DNA from: Klebsiella pneumoniae
Lineage (GTDB): Bacteria; Pseudomonadota; Gammaproteobacteria; Ga0077536
Length of the DNA: 6,073 nt
Direction of reading: 5' to 3'
Assembly (NCBI GenBank): GCA_945873015.1
Contig: CAMCBY010000270.1
Location: 1 to 6,073 of the forward strand
In this document: one piece after another, positions 1 through 4,414 of the stretch
Layout of the letters: each line of letters starts with the position of its first letter
Position numbering within the stretch: the first letter of the stretch is position 1
The notes under the pieces: generated by a model
What the model was told of the DNA's origin: nothing
What the model saw: only the letters and a program-made list of their open reading frames with translations
Databases searched by the model: none
Translations under genes and position numbers: made by a program

Positions 1-758
1 AGACGTCCTGCTTCCAGATCGTCCCGCACCACAAATTCCGGACACAGGCCAATGCCGGCGCCGCCCACCAGCAGATGGCGCACCATCACTGCGCTGTTGA
101 CCTGCAGCCTGCCGCTGACTCTGACGTTGACCGTGCGTGTGCCGCGCCGAAAACGCCAGGTACCGGGCTGGCGGACGTTTGAATCGAGCACCAGGTCATG
201 ATTACTGAGTTGTTCGGGTGACCGTGGCACACCCCGCCTGGCGAGATAGGCCGGCGCCGCGCAGGTGACCACGGAACTCGCCGTGAGCCGCCGCGCGAGC
301 AGACTTGAATCTTCCAGTTGCCCCACCCGAATCGCGACATCGAAACCATCATCGACCAGATCGACAATCCTGTCGGTCAGCACCAGTTCCATTTTGAGTT
401 CCGGATAGCGCAGCAGAAATTCACGCACCGCGTCCGACAAATGCAGTTCGGCGAAGGTCTGTGGCCCGGTCACCCGCAGCACACCGCGCGGCGAGGACTG
501 ACTCTGCTGAACGTTGCTCTCCAGGTCGTCGAGTTCAGCGAGCACCTGCACGCAGCGCTCGAAGTAACTGCGTCCGACTTCGGTCAGGCGCACCTGGCGC
601 GTAGTGCGCGCCAGGAGTTGCACACCGAGCGCCGCTTCCAGACTCGCAATCTGTTTGCTGACCACCGCCTTGGAACGGCCGAGCAGGCGCGCAGCGCTGG
701 AAAAACTGCCGCTCTCCGCCACTCTGGCAAAAGCGCGCATGGCACCGAGTTTATCCAC
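1..758 (-). CDS. LysR-family transcriptional regulator (partial, C-terminus outside window)
   Basis: This encodes a LysR-type DNA-binding regulator. The frame is open from a GTG at 758 to the left edge, giving 252 residues; the family is usually about 300, so roughly 45-50 C-terminal residues are missing. The winged helix-turn-helix spans about residues 3-60, with a typical core around GRSKAVVSKQIASLEAALG and RTTRQVRLTEVG. The effector-binding domain follows from about residue 88 and includes DLVDDGFDVAIRVG and GGAGIGLCPEFVV. I chose GTG at 758 because family members begin MDKLxAMxxF, which this start reproduces (VDKLGAMRAF), and because AGAGGG lies 4 bases upstream. The alternative ATG at 740 would cut off the first helix. 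The gene is divergent from a dioxygenase, so it probably controls that operon and itself. The overall look is CrgA-like. The effector is unknown. Confidence 0.93.
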   Translation of the reverse strand, partial: MDKLGAMRAFARVAESGSFSSAARLLGRSKAVVSKQIASLEAALGVQLLARTTRQVRLTEVGRSYFERCVQVLAELDDLESNVQQSQSSPRGVLRVTGPQTFAELHLSDAVREFLLRYPELKMELVLTDRIVDLVDDGFDVAIRVGQLEDSSLLARRLTASSVVTCAAPAYLARRGVPRSPEQLSNHDLVLDSNVRQPGTWRFRRGTRTVNVRVSGRLQVNSAVMVRHLLVGGAGIGLCPEFVVRDDLEAGR

Positions 759-778
759 CGAGCCCTCTCACTGTCTTC

Positions 779-799
779 GAAATCGAAACAACAAATTTC
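779..799. promoter_or_regulatory. Candidate LysR operator (T-N11-A dyad)
   Basis: The sequence reads GAAAT (779-783), 11 bases, then ATTTC (795-799). The arms are perfect inverted repeats and include the T-N11-A arrangement typical of LysR-family binding sites. It lies 21 bases upstream of the LysR start and upstream of the probable dioxygenase promoter, as expected for a site serving both autoregulation and divergent activation. A second short dyad, TTCGA-AA-TCGAA (776-787), overlaps its left half. Binding is inferred. Confidence 0.5.
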
Positions 800-811
800 T
801 TTCTTGCCCGA

Positions 812-839
812 TTGTATCGTCTTCGGCGAGGGCCATAAT
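812..839 (+). promoter_or_regulatory. Putative sigma-70 promoter for the dioxygenase operon
   Basis: TTGTAT (812-817) and CATAAT (834-839) are separated by 16 bases. The -10 element matches TATAAT at five of six positions; the -35 matches TTGACA at only three. Transcription would start near 846, about 38 bases before the proposed start codon. The weak -35 and the LysR dyad just upstream fit an activator-dependent promoter, which is an inference. Confidence 0.4.
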
Positions 840-871
840 GCCCCAGCGGTGCGATGTGCACGCTTTGAACG

Positions 872-875
872 AGGA
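872..875 (+). promoter_or_regulatory. Ribosome binding site supporting a non-canonical start
   Basis: AGGA (872-875, within CGAGGACA) sits 8 bases before ATC 884 and 5 bases before GTC 881. It is the only purine-rich Shine-Dalgarno-like stretch properly placed for a start that keeps the SHGAPT motif. This supports initiation near 881-884 rather than at GTG 932. Confidence 0.5.
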
Positions 876-883
876 CAGCCGTC

Positions 884-1696
884 ATCAGCCCTATCACCTC
901 CCTGTTCGTTTCGCACGGCGCGCCGACCATCGTGCTGGAAGACCGGCCGGCACGGCAGTTTCTCAACGGCCTCGGCCAGCAACTCGAACGGCCGCGCGCG
1001 ATAGTGGTGGTGACCGCGCACTGGGAAACCGACGAGGTGCACATCGGCAGCGGCGCGGCGCCCGAGACCATCCACGACTTCTTCGGTTTCCCGCAGGCGT
1101 TGTTCGATATGCGCTATCGTGCCGCAGGCGAACCGGCGCTTGCCCACGACATCGCCGCGCGCCTGGAAACAGCCGGCTTCAATGTGCACTGCGACGCCGA
1201 ACGCGGTTTCGATCACGGCACCTGGACGCCGCTCGTGTGTATGTATCCCGCCGCCGACATTCCAGTCGTGCAGATGTCTGTGTGTCCGCAGCAGTCGCCG
1301 CTGTTTCACTGGCGTCTCGGCCGCGCGCTGGCGAGTCTGCGTCATGACAACGTGCTGGTGATGGGTTCGGGCTCGGTCACGCACAATCTCGCGGACTTTC
1401 GCGCGCAACGCGGCACGACCGCCGCAGATCAGACGCCGGCCTACTGTGAACAGTTCTGCGCCTGGCTCGAAGCGTGTATCTGTGCCGGCGACAGCGACGC
1501 CGTGATTGGTTATCGCGAAAGTACGCCCCACGGCGCGCGCGCCCATCCCAGTCCCGAACATTTTCTGCCCCTGCATGTCGCGCTCGGCGCGGCCGGGGTG
1601 TCGTGGTCGGGCGAACGCGTACACCACAGCTATATGTACGGCGTGGTCGCCATGGACTGTTATCTGTTTCGCTCAGGCCCCACTGCCGATCTCTGA
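884..1696 (+). CDS. DODA/LigB-family extradiol ring-cleavage dioxygenase
   Basis: This belongs to the class III extradiol dioxygenases of the DODA/YgiD type, cytosolic metalloenzymes that open catechol rings; plant and E. coli members cleave DOPA at the 4,5 position. From 884 the protein has 270 residues, close to the family's usual 255-270. Visible family motifs are SHGAPT (His 11), TAHW (His 46), DHGTW (His 111), GSGSVTHNL (His 167) and EHFLPLH (His 226, His 231). His 11, His 46 and a C-terminal His are the expected metal ligands. The first ordinary start in frame, GTG at 932, would remove SHGAPT. An in-frame TGA ends at 868, so translation must begin between 869 and 910, where there is no ATG, GTG or TTG. 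ATC at 884 gives a natural N-terminus (MSPITSLFVSHGAPT) and lies 8 bases after AGGA; GTC at 881 is the other option. The gene is divergent from the LysR gene and 39 bases ahead of the YceI gene. The native substrate is unknown. Confidence 0.88.
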   Translation: MSPITSLFVSHGAPTIVLEDRPARQFLNGLGQQLERPRAIVVVTAHWETDEVHIGSGAAPETIHDFFGFPQALFDMRYRAAGEPALAHDIAARLETAGFNVHCDAERGFDHGTWTPLVCMYPAADIPVVQMSVCPQQSPLFHWRLGRALASLRHDNVLVMGSGSVTHNLADFRAQRGTTAADQTPAYCEQFCAWLEACICAGDSDAVIGYRESTPHGARAHPSPEHFLPLHVALGAAGVSWSGERVHHSYMYGVVAMDCYLFRSGPTADL

Positions 1697-1735
1697 CGGC
1701 GGCGCGGTCTTCCAACAACGCACCAGGAGAACATC

Positions 1736-2314
1736 ATGCACGTCATCGCCAAAGGCACGCTCGCCGCCGCGCTATTCGGGCTCGGCTGCGCTTTCAGCGC
1801 GGTCGCACCGGCTGCCGATTTTGATATCGACCCAACCCATTCCTTCATCGAGTTCAAGATTCAGCATCTCGGCTACAGCTGGTTGTTCGGTCGCTTCGAC
1901 AAACTCGCCGGCACATTCAGTTATGACCCGGCCAAACCCGAAGCCAGCCGTATTACCGTCGAAGTCGATACGACGTCGCTCAATACCAACCATGCCGAGC
2001 GCGACAAACACCTGCGTGGCAAGGAATTCCTCGAAGTCGACAAATTCGGTAAGGCTGCTTTCAAGACCACCGGCTACAAGGGCACTGCGGATAAGGGAGT
2101 GCTGTCGGGAGTGCTGAGTTTCCACGGCGTCGACAAGCCGATTGAAGTCGCGGTCAGCAAGGTCGGTGAAGGCAAGGATCCGTGGGGCGGTTATCGCGCC
2201 GGTTTTATCGGCACCTACACCATGACCCGCGCCGACTTCGGAGTGAACTACGAACTCGGGCCGGCATCGACCACCGTCGAACTGACTTTCGGCATCGAAG
2301 GCGTCAAGAAGTAA
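1736..2314 (+). CDS. YceI-family periplasmic protein
   Basis: This is a 192-residue secreted protein of the YceI family: lipocalin-like beta-barrels that bind long isoprenoid-type lipids in characterised members. Their physiological role is mostly unclear; some are linked to acid, osmotic or oxidative stress. A Sec signal covers residues 1-26 (Lys 6, a hydrophobic core, then APA before ADFDID), with cleavage predicted after Ala 26. The mature domain carries family signatures: DPTHSFIEFKIQHLG, GRFDKLAGTF, NAERDKHL-type residues (NHAERDKHLR) and LSFHGVDKPIEV, ending in a terminal ELTFGIEG strand. The length is typical and the protein looks complete. AGGAG at 1725-1729 lies 6 bases before the ATG, making the start secure. 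With only 39 bases after the dioxygenase stop and no obvious promoter between, the two are probably cotranscribed. Confidence 0.95.
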   Translation: MHVIAKGTLAAALFGLGCAFSAVAPAADFDIDPTHSFIEFKIQHLGYSWLFGRFDKLAGTFSYDPAKPEASRITVEVDTTSLNTNHAERDKHLRGKEFLEVDKFGKAAFKTTGYKGTADKGVLSGVLSFHGVDKPIEVAVSKVGEGKDPWGGYRAGFIGTYTMTRADFGVNYELGPASTTVELTFGIEGVKK

Positions 2315-2322
2315 TATTCTAG

Positions 2323-2354
2323 GCCGACGCCCGGCCATGGTGCCGGGCGCCGGC
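2323..2354 (+). other. Intercistronic hairpin between the YceI and CDGSH genes
   Basis: GCCG-A-CGCCCGGC (2323-2335) pairs with GCCGGGCG-C-CGGC (2342-2354), giving 12 base pairs with one A/C mismatch around a six-base loop. It starts 9 bases after the YceI stop. No T-run follows, so it is not a canonical intrinsic terminator. It may attenuate downstream transcription or protect the upstream mRNA end. Confidence 0.5.
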
Positions 2355-2379
2355 AATCGTCAAAACCAGGGAGATTAAA

Positions 2380-2619
2380 ATGACTGAACCTGTCCGCGCT
2401 TCCAACACCCCTTATGCCGTCGATGTCGAGGCCGGCAAGAGCTACTGGTGGTGTTCCTGTGGCAAGAGCGCCAAACAACCGTTCTGCGACGGTGCCCACA
2501 AGGACACCGGTATGACGCCGGTCAAATATGAAGCCACCGAAACCAGGAAGGTCTTCTTCTGCGGTTGCAAGGCGACCGCCAAAGCACCGATGTGCGACGG
2601 CGCGCATTCGAAGGGCTAG
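2380..2619 (+). CDS. Small tandem CDGSH iron-sulfur protein
   Basis: This 79-residue protein is made almost entirely of two CDGSH-type [2Fe-2S] binding motifs (zf-CDGSH family, related to mitoNEET/Miner2). The first has Cys 25, Cys 27, Cys 36 and His 40 (CSCGKSAKQPFCDGAH). The second has Cys 61, Cys 63, Cys 72 and His 76 (CGCKATAKAPMCDGAH). Both full 3Cys-1His ligand sets are intact, so two clusters within one chain are expected. Ala replaces Ser in each CDGSH core, a substitution tolerated in the family. No signal peptide or membrane segment is visible, so it should be cytosolic. AGGGAG (2368-2373) lies 6 bases before the ATG. It follows the YceI gene by 65 bases and is probably the last gene of the operon. 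Redox or cluster-transfer roles are plausible; the partner is unknown. Confidence 0.95.
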   Translation: MTEPVRASNTPYAVDVEAGKSYWWCSCGKSAKQPFCDGAHKDTGMTPVKYEATETRKVFFCGCKATAKAPMCDGAHSKG

Positions 2620-2629
2620 TCGCCGCGTC

Positions 2630-2661
2630 CCCGCAGGTGTGAATAAATTCGCACCTGCGGG
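2630..2661. terminator. Hairpin shared by convergent genes (probable bidirectional terminator)
   Basis: CCCGCAGGTG (2630-2639) pairs perfectly with CACCTGCGGG (2652-2661). One wobble and three further pairs extend it inward, for 14 pairs around a TAAA loop. It lies 10 bases after the CDGSH stop and 8 bases after the convergent CMD stop. Neither side has a T-run, so termination efficiency is uncertain, but position and stability fit a shared transcript end. Confidence 0.65.
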
Positions 2662-2669
2662 ACAGCGCA

Positions 2670-3224
2670 CTAGATGTCCCACCCCGGCAACCCCTCATCG
2701 GGCTGTACACCAAACGAATTCAAGGCCATCGACACCAGGTTGTACTGGCCGACCGTAAACACCACATCCATCAACTGTTCGGTCGAAAGATGACGCGCTA
2801 GCCCCTGCCAGGTCGGGTCGCTGACAAACGCATCGGCATGCAGTTCGTCGGTGGCCTGCAACAGCAGGCTATCGAGTTCCGATAATCCAGGCGTGGCTGG
2901 CCCGCTCTTGGCGCTGCGGATCTCGTCGTCGCTCATGCCGTATTGACGCGCCACCAGCACATGTTGGCCCCATTCGTAACCGGCCTTGCACAAATAACCG
3001 ATACGCAGAATCAACAACTCGCGCTCGCGCGGCGCGAGGCTTTGTTTGAACAGCACATGATTGCCGAACACCATCCAGCGCTTCATGAGATCGGGATGGT
3101 TGGTCATGGTCTTGAAGATATTAAAATCGCTGCCGGCCTTGACGAAGGGCTGCATGGCCTCGCGGGCAGTGTCATTCCATTGGTCGGATTCGAGCGGCGC
3201 AATACGGGGCGTGGACAGACGCAT
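2670..3224 (-). CDS. Carboxymuconolactone decarboxylase (CMD)/AhpD-fold protein
   Basis: This 184-residue all-alpha protein belongs to the CMD superfamily, which includes gamma-carboxymuconolactone decarboxylase and AhpD-like alkylhydroperoxidases. The core is LAPRERELLILRIGYLCKAGYEWGQHVLVAR (about residues 63-93), with Cys 79, Glu 84 and His 88 placed as in the common one-Cys subgroup. The Cys-X2-Cys of true AhpD is absent, so classical peroxidase activity is doubtful. A second helical part includes STEQLMDVVFTVGQYNLVSMALNSFGV. I chose the ATG at 3224 (MRLSTPRIAPL) because GGGAG lies about 8 bases upstream and related proteins begin this way. The frame stays open to 3326, but those extra 34 residues look non-coding. 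It is convergent with the CDGSH gene. The substrate is unknown; family members often act in ring-cleavage or lactone catabolism. Confidence 0.9.
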   Translation of the reverse strand: MRLSTPRIAPLESDQWNDTAREAMQPFVKAGSDFNIFKTMTNHPDLMKRWMVFGNHVLFKQSLAPRERELLILRIGYLCKAGYEWGQHVLVARQYGMSDDEIRSAKSGPATPGLSELDSLLLQATDELHADAFVSDPTWQGLARHLSTEQLMDVVFTVGQYNLVSMALNSFGVQPDEGLPGWDI

Positions 3225-3555
3225 GGTGAGACTCCCAGGATGAGGTGATTGAAGGTCACCATCATGATGCCACGCGGCCCCGGCACTCCCCTTCCCCGAA
3301 ACGGTGGGCGGCAGCGACAGCGGCACAACCTGTCGCGACCGCGACCTGCACTCAGGCTGGCTGCGCCGCCCTCAATGCGGGCGGTGCCTGGTGTGCTGTG
3401 CCGTGATGAACTTCGATAATTCGCGCCGCAATCGGAGTGCGAGGCAAGGCGCGAGAAGGAGTGAGAGGCGCTATTGCGACGACCAGCAACGCCGCATCAC
3501 GCTTCGAGAGCCACGTGAATCATGAAGGTTCATTGCAGGACAGCACGCTAGCTGC
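3225..3555. other. Non-coding region between the CMD and DUF454 genes
   Basis: No convincing gene was found in these 331 bases. The left end holds the leader of the CMD gene, with a short GGTGA-N7-TCACC dyad (3244-3260) 20 bases before its start. The right part (about 3410-3540) is different in texture, with repetitive purine-rich GAGGCAAGGCGCGAG and AACGCCGCAT wording, and may be a degenerate dispersed repeat. A small ATGAA-GG-TTCAT dyad lies at 3522-3533. I could not place a promoter for the CMD gene with confidence. Confidence 0.5.
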
Positions 3556-3975
3556 TTACGTCCCGGGCTCCGCGCCGAGCGGCGGCGCTTCGGGCCGCGT
3601 CGCGATATATAAGGCGACCAGACTCAGGCACCCACAAACCGCCACACTGACGAACAACGAACGCGTCACCAGCACCGAGATGGCGCCGGACACGGCCATC
3701 GCCAGCAGTGCGGCGCGTTTGCCGCGGGCATCGATGACACCGTGGTCGCGATAGCGCTTGAGCGGCGGGCCGTACAGCGGATGGGCGAGGATGCGCTCCG
3801 CCAACAGCGGGTGACTGCGCGCGAAACAGGCCACCGCCCCAATCCAGAACACTGTGGTCGGCAGCAATGGCGTCACCGCGCCTACTGCGCCGAGCGCAAA
3901 CAGAATCGCACCCGCCAGCGTCCACAGCAGGCGAGACAATCCGCGCAGGGGCATTGATGGTGACATGAGGCGCAT
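3556..3975 (-). CDS. DUF454 (YbaN-like) inner-membrane protein
   Basis: This is a small membrane protein of the DUF454/YbaN family, function unknown, about 139 residues from ATG 3975. The family signature is clear near the N-terminus: a hydrophobic segment with GAVGAVTPLLPTTVFW, then ACFARSHPLLAERILAHPLYGPPLKRYRDHG. A second hydrophobic stretch follows (ALLAMAVSGAISVLVT through SVAVCGCLSLVALYIA). Two to four membrane helices are likely, with the charged HPLLAER...RDHG loop between the two clusters. Three in-frame ATGs (3975, 3966, 3954) are possible and none has a good ribosome binding site; the shortest (MPLRGLSRLLW) best matches the usual family N-terminus. The frame stays open upstream to 4221, but that part overlaps nirD and is not real. 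It lies 97 bases after nirD, with two hairpins between, so it is probably transcribed separately. Confidence 0.85.
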   Translation of the reverse strand: MRLMSPSMPLRGLSRLLWTLAGAILFALGAVGAVTPLLPTTVFWIGAVACFARSHPLLAERILAHPLYGPPLKRYRDHGVIDARGKRAALLAMAVSGAISVLVTRSLFVSVAVCGCLSLVALYIATRPEAPPLGAEPGT

Positions 3976-3989
3976 TGTCACGCTGGCGG

Positions 3990-4026
3990 CCGGCCGCTGC
4001 CAGACTTGAGGCCGGCCAGCGGCCGG
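3990..4026 (-). other. Second hairpin downstream of nirD
   Basis: CCGGCCGCTG (3990-3999) pairs perfectly with CAGCGGCCGG (4017-4026), a 10-bp stem around a 17-base loop. Further GGCCGGCC sub-palindromes allow alternative folds. It lies 14 bases upstream of the first DUF454 ATG. It may reinforce termination of the nir transcript or affect DUF454 translation. There is no T-run. Confidence 0.45.
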
Positions 4027-4044
4027 TGAGGCTTGCCCTGGTGA

Positions 4045-4078
4045 CGTTGACGGCGCGCTGGTCAGCGCGCCGTCAACG
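4045..4078 (-). terminator. Strong hairpin at the nirD 3' end (probable nir operon terminator)
   Basis: CGTTGACGGCGCGCTG (4045-4060) and CAGCGCGCCGTCAACG (4063-4078) form a perfect 16-bp inverted repeat separated by only GT. The outermost bases overlap the nirD stop codon (4075-4073). It has no downstream T-run on the minus strand, so it may work with Rho or mainly protect the mRNA end. Confidence 0.65.
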
Positions 4079-4414
4079 GTCAGCGGTCGCGAGTGGCAGA
4101 CCGAGTGAGATACGTCCGTCCACCACCTTGACCGGCAGAGTGACAACACAGCCATGATCGGGCGCCTGCACCCGCCCCGATTCGAGGCCGATGACCTGAT
4201 TGTGCAAGGGGCAGGTGACATGGGTGCCGTGCACGATACCCTGACTCAGAGGGCCGTTACGATGTGGGCAACGGTCTTCGAGCGCAAACACGCGGTCATC
4301 CATGGTGCGGAATATCGCGATATCCATCCATGGGGTCTCGACGCGGCGCGCACCACGGCGCGGAATATCGCTGACCAGACCCACATCCAGCCAATGGCGT
4401 TGCGGGGCGTTCAT
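4073..4414 (-). CDS. nirD: Nitrite reductase [NAD(P)H] small subunit NirD, Rieske-type
   Basis: This is the small subunit of the cytosolic NADH-dependent nitrite reductase, which with NirB reduces nitrite to ammonium. It is 113 residues, the usual NirD size, and forms one Rieske-fold domain. The motif CPHRNGPLSQGIVHG through CPLHNQVIGLESG supplies Cys 49, His 51, Cys 68 and His 71, a complete [2Fe-2S] ligand set spaced C-X-H-X16-C-X2-H. From memory, E. coli NirD keeps the fold but lacks these ligands, so this protein resembles the NasE-like group with a working cluster. The ATG overlaps the nirB stop as ATGA (4414-4411), indicating translational coupling. The stop falls inside a strong hairpin. 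No nitrite or nitrate transporter gene follows. Confidence 0.95.
   Translation of the reverse strand: MNAPQRHWLDVGLVSDIPRRGARRVETPWMDIAIFRTMDDRVFALEDRCPHRNGPLSQGIVHGTHVTCPLHNQVIGLESGRVQAPDHGCVVTLPVKVVDGRISLGLPLATADR

Noticed and set aside
866..868. TGA ahead of the dioxygenase as a selenocysteine or read-through codon
   Set aside because: The family has no residue needed there, no selenocysteine insertion hairpin is apparent after it, and the residues between TGA and the SHG motif already give a full-length N-terminus.
584..1627. 347-codon open frame on the minus strand over the LysR start and dioxygenase
   Set aside because: It is antisense to a clearly conserved dioxygenase, overlaps the LysR N-terminus, and is rich in Arg, Ala and His with no recognisable domain: a typical high-GC shadow frame.
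1736..1795. Lipoprotein signal in the YceI protein (Cys 18)
   Set aside because: The residues before Cys 18 are Gly-Leu-Gly, lacking the Leu at -3 of a lipobox. A standard signal peptidase I site (APA before Ala 27) fits better.
1772..2356. 194-codon minus-strand frame opposite the YceI gene
   Set aside because: It mirrors the YceI codons in antisense, has no family resemblance and no ribosome binding site; the plus strand carries an unmistakable YceI protein.
3225..3326. 34-residue N-terminal extension of the CMD protein
   Set aside because: The extension is Gly/Ser/Pro/His-rich with no family match, while the internal ATG at 3224 has a ribosome binding site and the usual family N-terminus.
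3304..3525. 73-codon plus-strand frame with a CGRCLVCC cysteine cluster
   Set aside because: GTG start, no clear ribosome binding site, Arg/Ser-rich low-complexity tail and no recognised fold; it lies in the non-coding, possibly repeat-derived region.
3976..4221. N-terminal extension of the DUF454 frame into nirD
   Set aside because: The extension overlaps the conserved nirD coding region and two hairpins, and its residues do not look like protein. The family begins near MPLRGLSRLL.
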